Shown here: one piece after another, positions 11,757-23,930 of the stretch
Layout: every line of letters begins with the position of its first letter
How positions within the stretch are numbered: the first letter of the stretch is position 1
Position numbers and translations under genes: made by a program
Notes under the pieces: model-generated
What the model was told of the DNA's origin: nothing
The model's input: only the letters and a program-made list of their open reading frames with translations
Database searches by the model: none
Source: Liopterus haemorrhoidalis
Taxonomy: Eukaryota > Arthropoda > Insecta > Coleoptera > Dytiscidae
Length of the DNA: 64,000 bases
NCBI GenBank assembly: GCA_963971575.1
Contig: OZ020617.1
Coordinates: 21,041,403 to 21,105,402, forward strand
Direction of reading: 5' to 3'

Positions 11757-13720
11757 TGATAAATATTTAAAGAGTTATGGCGGGAAAACAATTTTGAGGT
11801 TAAAATTTTGTTATCTCCCTTATTATTAACTTTACAGAAAAAAATGTATTACAAATCATGTTGGAAATTAGAAGACAAATCTTTTATCCAAATACAAATT
11901 TTTGATTGGATAAATATTTAAAGAGTTATGGCGGGAAAACTATTTTGAGGTTAAAATTTAGTTATCTCCCTTATTATTAACTTAACAGAAAAAAAATTAT
12001 ATCAAATATTGTTGGAAATTAGAAAACAATTCTTTTCTTCAAATACAATTTTTTGATTGGATAAATATTTAAAGAGTTATGGCGGGAAAACCAATTTGAG
12101 GTTAAAATTTAGTTATCTCCCTTATTATTAACTAAACAGAAAAAAAATTATATCAAATATTGTTGGAAATTAGAAAAAAAATCTTTTCTTCAAATACAAT
12201 TTTTTGATTGGATAAATATTTAAAGAGTTATGGCGAGAAAACCATTTTGAGGTTAAAATTCAGTTATCTCCCTTATTAATAACTTAACAGAAAAAAATGT
12301 ATAGCAAATATTGTTGGAAATTAGAAGACAAATTTCTTATCCAAATACAATTTTTTGATTGGATAAATATTTAAAGAGTTATGGCGGGAAAACAATTTTG
12401 AGGTTAAAATTTAGTTATCTCGCTTATTATTAACTTAACACAAAAAAATGTATAACAAATCATGTTGGAAATTAGAAGACAAATCTTTTATCCAACTACA
12501 AATTTTTGATTGGATAAATATTTAAAGAGTTATGGTGGGAAAACAATTTTGAGGTTAAAATTTAGTTATCTCCCTTATTATTAACTAAACAGAAAAAAAT
12601 TATATCAAATATTGTTGGAAATTAGAAGGCAAATGTTTTCTTCAAATACAATTTTTTGATTGGATAAATATTTAAAGAGTTATGGCGGGAAAACCATTTT
12701 GAGGTTAAAATTTAGTTATCTCCCTTATTAATAACTGAACAGAAAAAATGTATAACAAATATTGTTGGAAATAAGAAGACAAATCTCTTATCCAAATACA
12801 ATTTTTTGATTGGATAAATATTTAAAGAGTTATGGCGGCAAAACAATTTTGAGGTTAAAATTTAGTTATCTCCCTTATTATTAACTTAACAGTAAAAACT
12901 GTATAACAAATATTGTTGGAAATTAGTAGTCAAATCTTTTATCCAAATACAATTTTTTGATTGGATAAATATTTAAAGAGTTATGGTGGGATAACAATTT
13001 TGAGGTTAAAATTTAGTTATCTCCCTTATTAATAACTTAACAGAAAAAAATGTATTACAAATATTGTTGGAAAGTAGAAGACAAATCTCTTATCCAAATA
13101 CAATTTTTTGATTGGATAAATATTTAAAGAGTTATGGCGGGAAAACAATTTTGAGGTTAAAATTTAGTTATCTCCCTTATTATTAACTAAACAGAAAAAA
13201 ATGTATAACAAATATTGTTGGAAATTAGAAGACAATTCTTTTCTTCAAATACAATTTTTTGATTGGATAAATATTTAAAGAGTTATGGCGGGAAAACCAT
13301 TTTGAGGTTAAAATTCAGTTATCTCCCTTATTAATAACTTAACAGAAAAAAATGTATAACAAATATTGTTGGAAATTAGAAGACAAATATTTTATCCAAA
13401 TACAATTTTTTGATTGGATAAATATTTAAAGAGTTATGGTGGGAAAACAATTTTGAGGTTAAAATTTAGTTATCTCCCTTATTATTAACTTAACAGAAAA
13501 AAAATTACATCAAATATTGTTGGAAATTAGAAGACAAATCTTTTCTTCAAATACAATTTTTTGATTGGATAAATATTTAAAGAGTTATGGCGGGAAAACC
13601 ATTTTGAGGTTAAAATTTAGTTATCTCCCTTATTAATAACTTAACAGAAAAAAATGTATAACAAATATTGTTGGAAATTAGAAGAAAAATCTCTTATCCA
13701 AATACAATTTTTTGATTGGA
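11757..13720 (+). repeat. 151-bp satellite array, 13 copies
   Basis: The phrase aaatatttaaagagttatgg recurs at 11761, 11912, 12063, 12214, 12365, 12516, 12666, 12816, 12967, 13118, 13269, 13420 and 13571, a period of 150-151 bp. Each unit also holds gaggttaaaatttagttatc and tattgttggaaattagaaga blocks. Units differ mainly by scattered substitutions, and two sub-variants (ccattttgagg and caattttgagg) alternate irregularly. No coding content. Confidence 0.95.
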
Positions 13721-14355
13721 GGAAACTATCTAAAATTAATTCTGGGACGTGGCCTAAAGTTGAATCGCAAAACAAGTACGACGGGTCCCTGGGTCACTAG
13801 TCCAGGAATCGGCAACTTAGATCTCTCAATCCAGTTTAGGCTCTTTGAATGTTCCCAAATACTGCTTATTTTTGCTTTTTGTTTGCTCCTCATCCGGTTC
13901 CTCGAAATATTTACTTTTTTCTGGTCAGGTTCCTCGAATTCTTTTTTGTTTCTCTCATTAGGTTTCTACAAATACCTTTTTTTGTCGTTAATACAAAAGT
14001 TCATTAATGATTGCTAGAGGTTTGAATTTCCCGCTCAATAGATTAATTTTACATGTTGTTTACATTACGAATCTATAATCACATTGCATACATTTACTAT
14101 TTTTTGGTATTTTTTTTTTTTTACTCATTAATGAATTATATACAGAAGCGGCAATAAGAAAGCCTTTTCTGATAATAAATACACCACTGGAAACTGATGA
14201 AAAGGCAAAACTAAATATGCAAATGTCAGTGTACGGGAGCGACGAAGTCATATCATCCAAAACTCAATCAAACATGCCCTATCTAACGCCACACACTCAA
14301 CCACAAACGTAATCAATTACCTAAGTCAAATAAATATGAAAATGCATTGTAAACG
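13721..14355. other. Intergenic, nothing recognised
   Basis: A 101-codon plus-strand open frame (13712-14017) begins in the last satellite unit and shows no domain. I regard it as chance. No other signal seen. Confidence 0.35.
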
Positions 14356-14364
14356 CCATAAATT

Positions 14365-15659
14365 GGTAACCGACGAGTTCATCGAAAATCAATTCATCGA
14401 ATATCAATTCATCGAAAATCAATTAATCGAAAATCAATTCATCGAAAATCAATTCATCGAAAATCAATTCATCGAAAATCAATTCATCGAAAATCCATTC
14501 ATCGAAAATCAATTCATCGAATGATCAATTCATCGAAAAAAAATATTTTGTAAATATTTGAGAGGAATGCCGAGGGGATCGGAAAGTCAAAAGAGCAGTG
14601 GTCAATAAAAGTAGACAGACTAAGAAATAATTGCGTAAAATTTTTTATAAAAAAAGGTAAATGAAGTGACATAGTGTTTGAATATAAATAAAGAAATATA
14701 ATAAGAAAACTTATTTAATAAAAGAAATAAATGTTTTGTTTTTAAGGTTTAATAAGACAGGTTATGGGCAATTGCACGCAAATAATTTTTATAAATTCAT
14801 ACACAATGATACGCATTTTAATTGGGCTAATATGGGGGAAAATAAAGTACTATGCGCCTAAAAACAAGGTAATTAGGTTAGGTTTAGTTAGTAAAAGTCT
14901 AAAACCGAGCGGAGCGAGTTACTCATCTTCTAGTTTAAGGACAAAGCACTATTTTAGGTTAGGTTAGTAAGGGTTTTGTTAGAAGAAGCCGAGCGAAGCG
15001 AGCTACCCATCTTCTAGTTTAATGTCAAAACACTATCTTAGGTTAGGTTAGGTTAGTAAGGGTTTGGTTAGAAGAAGCCGAGCGAAGCGAGCTACCCATC
15101 ATCTAGTTTAATGACAAAACAAACTCACACTAACATAACAATGCCACCTGTTTAGAATCACCGTACATTGAACAAATCATGTGTGGTATAGTAGATATGA
15201 ATAGTAAAACTATGTACATAACACAAAACCCTTAAGACTTAACAGATGGGGAAATACCATTTTTATAATCCTTTAAGAATAGATGTATTAAGTACATTTA
15301 TGATCCCATTAACCGGGTTTTTCTGATCTAAGGAGCCCTGTTCGATTTCAAAATAATCCAACAGGTATCTTTTACCTGGCGTATTTTCTGAATGGAAAAT
15401 TAAAAAATTATTAATAGACCAAGTATGATAGTTATTTAATAAGTGTAGTCTGTCAACTTTTATTGACCACTGATTTTTTGGCTCTCCGATCCCCTCGGCA
15501 TTCCTCTCAAATATTTACAAAATATTTTTTTTTCGATGAATTGATCATTCGATGAATTGATTTTCGATGAATTGATTTTCGATGAATTGATTTTCGATGA
15601 GTTGATATTCGAAGAATTGATTTTCGATGAATTGATTTTCGATGAACTTACCGTAAATC
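14365..15659. mobile_element. Foldback-type transposable element with 9-bp TSD
   Basis: Direct repeats ccataaatt flank it (14356-14364 and 15660-15668). Each end is a long inverted repeat. An outer block is built of tandem 15-mers (aattcatcgaaaatc on the left, complement on the right), and an inner unique block (14535-14622 and 15449-15536) holds ggaatgccgaggggatcgga and cagtggtcaataaaagt in opposite orientation. Long arms made of short tandem repeats plus a 9-bp duplication are the hallmarks of Drosophila FB-type elements, linked to the MULE superfamily. The middle has no transposase, so this is non-autonomous. Left and right arms have different repeat numbers. Confidence 0.75.
14868..15120 (+). 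repeat. Three tandem ~84-90-bp units with interstitial TTAGG repeats
   Basis: The block ccgagcg(a/g)agcgag, then (c/t)tacccatc, then tctagttta repeats at about 14905, 14989 and 15079. The units are joined by ttaggttaggttaggttag (about 15038-15057), three to four perfect copies of the insect telomere pentamer. The array forms the core of the foldback element. Confidence 0.75.
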
Positions 15660-15668
15660 CCATAAATT

Positions 15669-15788
15669 AACATGTATGTAGAATATTATAATGTATACAT
15701 CTATGTAAACAAATTATAAAAATATCCAATGTATCAGGTGCTATTAGCCAAGTAGCCGAAGCACCATAATATTTTAAATAAAAAAAAA

Positions 15789-15819
<31 letters not shown>

Positions 15820-16980
15820 TGTCAGTGTCAAAAATATCCGATGTACTTCTGTGAACGTCAGTATTAAATGTGTCTTTTACAGAAAGGACCCAACATAGAG
15901 AGACGAAAATTACTAACATCTCAACGCGCTAAGTTTAAATGCCTGTCAATCATTAATGAACGTATTACGGGAACTGCTACAATGAGTCGCCAAGACAGTT
16001 GGCTTTAAATTTAGAGGTTGCGAGCATAATAGTTTGAGAACCACTGGCTTAGATCATAGAATGAAGAAGTAATACCTAAATAAAAACCTTTTTAATTTGG
16101 TGCGTTTTTTTGCCAAAATGTTCCTAAAAATTTTCGTTCCAACCTAATTTCCTTTATAGGAAATACCTGTGTATTTATTTAAAAAAAAAAAAAAAAAAAG
16201 AATTTACTCTATTGATCTAGATCGGAATATTACGCTAGGACAATTTATGTAAATTTTCAAATCATATCAAATATTTTGTATTATTGAAAAAATAATTTCT
16301 TTCTGGGAACTAAATTAATGCAATGAAGACAGAACCAATTTTTTAGCCACAGCTGCAAAATAACAGGTCATTTCCGTATAATCATTGTAAACAATGTGTT
16401 CTATTTAATAAGACTAAAAAATCGCAACGTCTTGAAGGATAAATATCGGTTGTGGATGCTCCTACCATGGCAGCTTTTACGGATTACGTTCGCTGACTTA
16501 AAATGGTGCTATCTTAATACCAGAAGATCTAAATACCAAAAAGTTTCGATTTATGAAAGTGATTTTCTAAACTGAAGGAAGTAAAATAACAATTGTGTCA
16601 TTTGCAAAAGAAACACTTTTTCAAACAACGAACTTTTTTTCAAACAGTTTTAACGTGTTCAGAACTTACTGTGAACGTGAAATAGGTAAAACTCTATCTT
16701 TGATGTCTTTGTTACGTTCTGTCATCTCTTGCAAATTGATGAAAATCCTATATTTCAAAGCAGTTTTATCATCTAGAATAATATTTTTACAAATTTCTAT
16801 AAGTTCATCTCATTATAAATTTTGTTTCTAATAAGATGTGAATTTTTTTGGTAATCCTCTTACGATAAATGTTGCAGTTTGGCAATTCTATTCTTTCGAT
16901 GTGAATTTTAAAACTTTATTAATTTATAAAATCAAAATATAAGCTCGGGGTGAGATATTCTTGTTTCTTTATTCTTGTAG
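15669..16980. other. AT-rich intergenic stretch
   Basis: Contains simple A/T runs (15779-15815, 16181-16199) and unremarkable short open frames. No recognised gene or element. Confidence 0.4.
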
Positions 16981-16984
16981 GATC

Positions 16985-17040
16985 TTTCTCTCTCTATCTC
17001 TCTCTCTCTCTCTCTATCTCTATTTACCTTTCTCTCTCTT
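16985..17040 (+). repeat. (TC)n microsatellite
   Basis: Imperfect CT-dinucleotide tract interrupted by tatc. The open frames over it (RERERE and SLSLSL) are artefacts of the repeat. Confidence 0.9.
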
Positions 17041-17179
17041 GGATTTATTACATGTGAGTTTTGTTTTATCATGTTGTCACGATGGTTGCTATTTACAAAG
17101 TAAAGCTCATGCTCCCGATGTTGACCACGCAGCTTCATGTATTGTGTAGCCGACTATAGATTTCATCTTGTCGATCCAG

Positions 17180-17365
17180 CGTTTGAGATATCTGCTCCTC
17201 GGCCGACGTCCATTTTATTAATGTTTAGCTCTTGCAAAACTAAGACATTTATTCGGCGATTTGTCCAGGGAATTCGTAGAACGCGACGATAGACCCACAT
17301 TTCAAACCCATCTATTATTTTTTTTGTCCGATTTTTTAATCTTCTACATATCAGCTGCATATTGG
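17180..17365 (-). pseudogene. Non-LTR reverse transcriptase C-terminal fragment
   Basis: The minus strand encodes RLKNRTKKIIDGFEMWVYRR, then VLRIPWTNRRINVLVLQEL. The FEMW-YRR-LRIPWT motif is conserved in the C-terminal region of arthropod non-LTR RT proteins. Only about 60 residues remain. Same family as 1365-1690. Confidence 0.7.
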
Positions 17366-17579
17366 GAACATAAGGCAGTGTACAAGTCTTAATTTTGTGT
17401 TTTTAGTGGTTCCCGTCTTCCCAAACATTAATCAGTTTTGAGTTTGCCGTTCTTGCTATTGAAAGACCCACTGAGAATATTGAAAAACTGCAACGTTGCT
17501 TGTATTTGGCTGGTTGTTATTAGATCGATGTTTAATTCTTGCTATAATAATAAGCGTCTCTTTAATTATTAAGCTTTCT

Positions 17580-18700
17580 ATTGCCCACTTTTCCACCCTT
17601 TCCATCCATCATTTGTGGTTTCTGAAATAACTTTTCTGTGGCGTCGCATTGCGCTCCAGAATCAAGCTTAAATTTGGCCTCTGTGTTTGGTGAAATCCAA
17701 ATGTTTCGAAATAATCACCTGTTTTTGGTTCTTCATTTTCTACTGCACAATCATATAGATCATGATTTTCTTCTGAATTAGTGCTACTGTGAACAGAATT
17801 TATGTGCTTTGTTTTGCAGCACTTTGAGGAGTTTCCTTTTTTCTTACAGTTATTGCAATTTTTGTTAAATGCTGGAGAAACTTTTCTTTCATGTACAGTT
17901 CCAAACCTAGTTTGTTTTCGTAATAATTGGTGTTCGTACTCTTTTGTGGTGCATTTACCTGTTGTTCTTCTTTACTATTGTCTCGTGTGTGGTTAGATGG
18001 AAATACAACTCCTGGTTTTAACAATACAATTTATTAAATAATTATAAAATTACAGTTTTATTGTAAGATTGTATTCATCTATGGGAGTCGGAGAAGTCTA
18101 CAGTCCACCCCGTGTTTACCAAAATTGGCTAGGCCCTATCTCCGAGTTGAGGGTTGCTCATCAAGGAGTCAAGGAGCTTGGAGGAGCATTTTCCCACTCA
18201 CGTGGTGACTACTGCTTGGCTCACCGGATGTATCGGTATATGGAGTCAGTCTTTTGGTCGTCACCTTGTTGAGTAGAACTTGTAGATGAGTTGGCCAGGT
18301 TCTTCTGCCCCGGTGTCCGTACGACATCTATTTACTTATACCTCCGATTGACCTAGTTCCGATATTCATTTGTCATGATAAATATTATCCAATTACGAAA
18401 ATGAAGCGTATGCATTACGTAATCGGGATACATATGCTAGACGCTGACAAATAATTTTTTAATCAAACAGCTGAACGTCAAAATGTCTAGAGTTCGCAAT
18501 CCTGACTTGGGATTACCTTTGTAACACTATCTTTGATAGTTTGCAACTGTTTTCTTGCTAGTTCATTTGCTCTGCAGATATTTATTGCTAGCTCTAAAGT
18601 TTATTTGTCCTCTCCTAGAAGTCTTTATAAATTCCTATTACAATCCTGTCGCATATTAAATTTTTGAATTAATTACGTAATAAAGTAAGAATATCATCAA
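17580..18700 (-). pseudogene. Ty3/Gypsy gag remnant, interrupted
   Basis: Minus strand, 18500-18700, gives with stops LRDRIVIGI and LQSK-TSKKTVANYQR, similar to the end of Gypsy capsid (LRDRIVxGI...ANEL..Q). After an interruption, 17700-18020 gives NNCKKKGNSSKCC with a zinc-knuckle-like spacing, and RNATPQKSYFRN. The order capsid end then knuckle then linker is right for Gypsy gag. Several stops and frame changes; dead. Identification is moderate because each piece is short. Confidence 0.45.
18050..18480. other. GC-richer insertion-like segment in the Gypsy remnant
   Basis: This stretch is distinctly less AT-rich than its flanks (for example ccaccccgtgtttaccaaaa, agggttgctcatcaaggag) and interrupts gag-like sequence. 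A 67-codon open frame (18069-18272) shows no known domain. Probably a separate insertion of unknown type. Confidence 0.3.
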
Positions 18701-18780
18701 GTGTTTTATTGTTTTTCTGTTATTTCTAGTTAAATATATATGGCTTGTAGGTTACATTAATTTTGGGGACAATATATTGG

Positions 18781-19900
18781 CACGCCTAGGTTGGTTTTAG
18801 GGGGTTTGTATGAATAAAAGAATAAAAATTCGATATACTAATTTATTACTAGGAATAAAAGAATACAATTTCTAATTATTAACTATACTGGCCACGCCAG
18901 GTTAAGGGTGTACTAATTAAATAACACCTTAAAACAATACAAGTCGATACACAAATCGATAAATCGTTGTCGTACAACAATGAAGTTAAAGTATCGAGAC
19001 CGAATTTATCTCTCTGTATACCGACAAATTATAATGAATAATTCATAGCATAATAATAATTTTTAAGTTAGTCTCTATCATTGGACAAACAATAATAACT
19101 TATAATAAGGGCTCTAGGTAGAGCTTAGGTTCAACCTAGTGATACAATAATTGAATTAACTAATTAATTCCGGATCGTAAGAGTTTTACTTAAATGGAAT
19201 AAATTCCATTAAAGTTGTGAGACACATCTGGAGCAAATACAAAAATATAATTTTAAACTGTACTTACATAACCACGGCTTTGTAGGCCCATTGTTGGTCA
19301 ATGCACAATTGGTAATAGTCACAAGAGAACTGATTACTAATTAACTAGAACTGATAACTGATTATTAATTCTTACTTATTGTTTCTTAAGATCTTTTAGC
19401 TCTTTATATATGAATTATATAAAAACAATCCGTGGAAGAATTTCATGACAAGAGTTACGTGTTAAAACACGGGTCAGTTTAGTGCATAGTAAGCTATTCT
19501 TAAGATGTGGATGCCCTGTATCCGTGACAATCTGATAATTTATAAATTAACTAAATTTGTAAATTAACAGAGTTGTATTTAATTTAATTTGTATTTATTT
19601 TAATTCGAATACCTAATACCATTATTTAGGTTACTAAATATATATGTCCAGTTTTTTTTTTTTTTTTTGATATAGCTTCGTTAATTAAGATTTTGAAAAT
19701 TGCACCTATGGCTTCCATTGGTTGTTTTAAGTCATATGCTCCGCCCCTATGATTTCGTAAACATGGCACATAGAATGAAAATATAATTCCAATAATTTCA
19801 ACTGGTTATTAAATTTACGCTCTTAGAAATTAAATGCTACATTTGCCAAAATATAATTAGAATTTTGACAAAATAATCTAAACAAAATAATAATGAAAAA
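18781..19900. other. AT-rich stretch, nothing recognised
   Basis: No gene, tandem repeat or terminal repeat found. A T-run lies at about 19652-19668. Confidence 0.35.
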
Positions 19901-19907
19901 AAAATTG

Positions 19908-19992
19908 TCTCCTCATCCCGGGAGCGAACCCTAGTTTGCTGCATAGCAAGCGAGCAAACTAACCCTTAGAGCAGGATACGCCTTGTAGTATA
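19908..19992 (-). repeat. tRNA-derived SINE or tRNA-like pseudogene
   Basis: Minus strand contains ggttagtttgctcgc, then a hairpin-like middle, then a B-box-like gggttcgctcccggg. Spacing resembles the A box, anticodon arm and B box of a polymerase III promoter. The acceptor ends do not pair convincingly, so it is not a working tRNA. Confidence 0.4.
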
Positions 19993-19999
19993 GTGTGTT

Positions 20000-21240
20000 G
20001 CATAACTATAACTTTTGTACATCGTCAACAAAAAAACACAAAAAATGCGTTATTTTCCGAAAACATAATCTGATCAAAAATTACTCTTGTACTATTCCGA
20101 TTCACACCAATGTACTTACATTGCTTAGTTTTTTTTCAGATTTTTCGTTTTAACCATCTGGGCTACAGGTGCGGGACAAAAAAATTTTTTGCCGAATTTT
20201 GCCAAAAATCGCATCAAAATAATTAATGTTGCAAAAATGAAATTTTGATTGTTAATCCATCTACTTTTATGGCTTTCATTTGATACCCTACTCAGAATTA
20301 AAAAAAAATATTTTTTTTTTTTGTTCGCTGATCCCATATTTGTTTATATTTTTAGGTGCATATGTTTATTAGATGTTTTAGTATTTTTCCTATGTGCGGG
20401 TCAAAGAGTTGTATAAGCATACCAAATTTCAACTCTCTAAATTTAGCCGTTTGGATAAAATTTTTACCGAACAGACAGACAGACGACAAAATGACGGTAT
20501 AAGGGTTTTTTGCTCATACCTACAAAATCCTAAAAAACTGGCATTCTAATGAAATTATAATTTCGTAAAAAGTTCTTAATATATCCTATTTGTAATATCC
20601 ATTATGAATCCCTTTTTGGTTCCATTTATTAGATTGGATTTTTAATTTTCAAACCTTGTATGTTTCTAATTTTCCTCTCACGTAAACTGTTAGTATTTTT
20701 CATTTAGTAATAACTACTATCCAAAGATAGGGTAGATTAAAATCGATTCCAATTTTTCTAATTGCTGTTCATTCAGGAACACGTCTAAAAAATAAAACCA
20801 ATTGCCTTTTACAGACTAATATTGCTAAGCTGGAAAAGGATAATTTTCTTTTATAAAAATGTTCATTGCTAGAATATCCTCGTTATCCTTTTAGTAAAAT
20901 ATTTAAATTAATGTTTATTGTTTAATTTTTTCTTATTGTCAACCATAAAGTAACAGTTCATGATTACTCTTTTTAAAGGATTAAAAAGTAAATAAATATC
21001 TTTGAAAACAAATGCAAATTTTTGTTTTTGCAATGCAAGTTAAGCTTCCCATTAAGTGAGTAATTAATTTGATCCTTTCAACAAATGAAAAATGTACGGT
21101 TTTTTAAAACAAATAAAATGGAAAATGTGCACCATTTCATGTTACACGGAAACAGTAACAAATAGCAACATTTTTTAATTTAATTAATTTAGATTAATGC
21201 AAGAATTTGTACAAAAGATTTAACGTTTTATATTAATCTA
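20000..21240. other. Intergenic with a dispersed-repeat footprint
   Basis: 20330-20560 holds ataagcataccaaatttcaa, tctctaaatttagccgtttg and acagacagacagac followed by gacggtataagggtttttt. This word order is typical of dispersed repeats seen in many arthropod genomes. The rest is AT-rich with no gene recognised. Confidence 0.4.
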
Positions 21241-21299
21241 TACCTAGTCTTACCATAAATATTGTCACAAAGTTTTCAATGAAATTCCACAAGATGCTT

Positions 21300-21720
21300 G
21301 AAGACATTATAAATTTATTTGAGTACATAATACATAAATGCATCGTAAACAAGAAACACAGTTATCAAAATGACCACTACTGGCCGTTACACAGCAGTTA
21401 ATCTCTGCCACCACACGGCAATAGAATTACGAATGGTTTCTACAGGTATACCCACAGTTGCCTTCATCAGGGACTTCTTCAGACAAGCGATTTAGCGTAT
21501 CTCTTCTTGCAGGATATGCCAATAGCTAGATGGCCAATCAGTAGGTGAATTGAACTTTGATACATTGTTCTCAAGCCATTGTTGCGCAGTCTTCGCATTA
21601 AGGGCTGGCGCTAAATGTGGCTAGATGTTCCAATGGTGACCAGTGAAGAGGGAATCGTTCGATTCTCGAACTATTGACTCTAACACAGTTTTCTAGTAAA
21701 CTTTGACCAACGTTTTACCC
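21300..21720 (-). pseudogene. Mariner-like transposase C-terminal remnant
   Basis: Minus strand reads ALNAKTAQQWLENNV, then WPSSYWHILQEEIR, then PVETIRNSIAVWWQRLTAV. This parallels the C-terminus of mariner-type transposases (ALNAxTVQxFLxxNVxxF...WPPxSPDLNP...VRxxVxxxxxRL). The catalytic SPDL segment is degenerate. It lies just inside the left TIR, at the place and orientation expected for the outer element. Confidence 0.55.
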
Positions 21721-22348
21721 CTTTTTACGCTCCTTTGAACCATAATTGAAACAGGATAATAGGCTCTATGGATCACTAGCGCCTTTTCACAAGCTTTTTG
21801 AAAACTTGCAGTATACACTAGAGTTTCCCAAACTTTTTGAACCGCGGAGCACCTTTCACGAGAAGAATTCGTCACGGACCACCAGCGTTGCTATATACAG
21901 TGGTGTACGCAGAAATATATTGGGGGGTCACAACATCGGAATTTATTGGTAGTGGAAAGACGAGCAATCTTGAAATGTGGTAAATAATATTTTAGTTCTT
22001 TTCGAATTTCGGGGGGGGGATTATTCTTTAATCCTATATGTTTTAGTAGATCTTGACGTGTGATATGTTGTAGAAATAAATTTCTCAGTTGATCGCTACA
22101 GGATAATTGTTTTATGCCAATCTTGAAAATTATCTGGTCGGACTATAAACTGAACAAAATTTAAAAATGGTTTGTTAGTTAAAACAAAAATACTTAAACA
22201 AAATACTTTCTAACACAGAAATTATTTACCATAACCGTGGAAACATTACATATACGTATGACAAAATAAATACTTTAAATATTATTACCATTGATGTGAA
22301 AAGCTTAAAAATGAAATTTCATAAAAATCCGTTGAGCCAAATCGCTGT

Positions 22349-22354
22349 ACACAT

Positions 22355-22395
<41 letters not shown>
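22349..22395 (+). repeat. (ATTT)n microsatellite
   Basis: About 12 tetranucleotide copies. On the minus strand this is an (AAAT)n tail directly 3' of the retroelement fragment 22400-23212. Confidence 0.9.
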
Positions 22396-22398
<3 letters not shown>

Positions 22399-22399
22399 T

Positions 22400-23212
22400 A
22401 CATCTGTCCCAACAGCATAGCCAAAATTGGACAGGAACATAATTAACAATATTAAGACTTAAAAATTAACAATATTAAACATAAAAAATCATAATACACA
22501 AAAATGAATAAATTTATAGAACTTTATATGAAAATTTTTAGAATTACTAGAACAGTTCAATTTTTGTATTCTGCTCATAATATGAACACATCCTGTTCAA
22601 TGGGGATTTTAGGAATAGATTGGTATGTGCCTGGGGAAGATAAAAAAGTGAGGAATGCCTTGTACGGAAAGATGGGATGTGGAAATTTAATTGTTGAAAG
22701 GAAAGTGGATCGTCAATTAGATTTGATGCTAATTTTTTAAGATAGTTTGTGGAGCTTAACTCACGACGCTCACTTAAAGATTTGGTGGAAAAAATATTAA
22801 GAAGGGTACTATATGAGAGATCGAAAGGGCGGTAGGATCCCATAACTTTAAAGTAGATGAACTTTAAAAATTTATGTTGCACTTTTTCAATGGCATTCTT
22901 TTGAATCTCATAAATGGGATCCCATACTATTGAACAATATTCAATTTTAGAGCGAATGAATGCATAATAAAGTGTGAAGATGACGTTTATGTTTGAAAAA
23001 GTGCGTGAATTCCTGATAATAAATCCTAGCATTTTATAGGACGAAGAACAAATCGTATCTATATGCGAGTTGAAAGTAAGAAAGTAAGACACATATCCAA
23101 GGACCGACAGACCGACAGACATCATGCTAAAAGTAGTAAAAACGTTATGTAGGCACGTCAATCCGTGGGCATCCATCGAAATTTTAAAATGTCGAAATCG
23201 ATATTCGCACAA
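22400..23212 (-). pseudogene. Non-LTR (Jockey/CR1-type) ORF2 C-terminal part
   Basis: A 221-codon open frame on the minus strand (22547-23212) contains YVSYFLTFNSHIDTICSSSY, then YYAFIRSKIEYCSIVWDP, then IEKVQHKFLKFI and RRELSSTNYLKKL. This is the thumb/C-terminal region that follows the KYLG box (LTFxxHI...LVRSxLEYxSxVWxP...IExVQxxFLRF). The RT catalytic part is absent (5' truncation), and the (AAAT)n tail marks the 3' end. It can make at most a fragment. Confidence 0.8.
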
Positions 23213-23284
23213 AATATCGATATTCTTGTATATTTTTTACATTTAAATTTATGCTGTTCACTTTTGTAAAAACAAACTGTAGGC

Positions 23285-23375
23285 TATTCTAAACGTTTAG
23301 GCGGAACTAGATTTTGAAATCTAGTAATTTTTATCTATTAATTCGAACTATTGGTCATTTTGTTTAAGCTTTGTA
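23285..23375 (-). repeat. Dispersed palindromic repeat family, copy 2
   Basis: Contains ggcggaactagattttgaaa, tctagtaatt and ggtcattttgtttaagctt. These are reverse-complement counterparts of the blocks at 7330-7715 and 30450-30560. Confidence 0.5.
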
Positions 23376-23750
23376 AATCATCCGCACATTTAAATTCTAG
23401 ATTAAATTGATTGTCATTATAAAATGTCCTATTCATTGCATTTCAATTTTTTGTCATTCTTAATAAAAATTTCCCATTTATTTATGTTTTTGTCTTCAAA
23501 AATTTATTAAAATATTTGACATATGTCATTCGTTTCCGGGGTTTCACTGTTGGAATTTTAAATTTTCACAGACCAAAACTGAAACATGAAATAACCCAAG
23601 CAAGATCCGTTTTCGTGACAACCTAAAATAACGAAATTTCCATTTAGTTCCGCCTGTAAGACGAAATTTTGATTTTATAATTTGCACTTTTAAAATTATA
23701 TGTCATGTTGGTATTAAAAAATTATAAAAAATGTCACTTTCTTAATAATG

Positions 23751-23930
23751 TGGAGATGGTCGTGTCCGTAGTGAATATAAGTGGAAAGGTTGTACGGGTG
23801 TCGGACATAAATGAAAACAACTATCTACAGCTGACCAGTTTCGGAATAGTTTATTCCTTCATCAGAGCTGCTACATACAGGAGAATCGAAATACAGTATA
23901 AATGTACATAGTATAACAATAAATGAATAT
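23751..23930 (-). repeat. Inverted partial pLTR of the Penelope-like element
   Basis: Reverse complement of about 24045-24232, including the hammerhead motif. The junction with the direct copy falls in the (ATTT)-rich stretch near 23931. Confidence 0.85.
23828..23870 (-). ncRNA. Hammerhead ribozyme motif (inverted copy)
   Basis: Same core as the copy at 24114-24156, on the minus strand. It arises from the inverted pLTR and would be in the antisense of the element transcript. Confidence 0.7.

Noticed and set aside
11757..13720. CRISPR-like array
   Set aside because: The 151-bp units are contiguous with no variable spacers, and the context is eukaryotic.
13712..14017. 101-codon plus-strand frame after the satellite
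   Set aside because: Starts in the satellite unit, with low-complexity Leu/Phe composition typical of AT-rich noise.
14336..14524. Repetitive peptide ENQFIENQFIE
   Set aside because: Translation of the 15-bp foldback arm repeats, not a gene.
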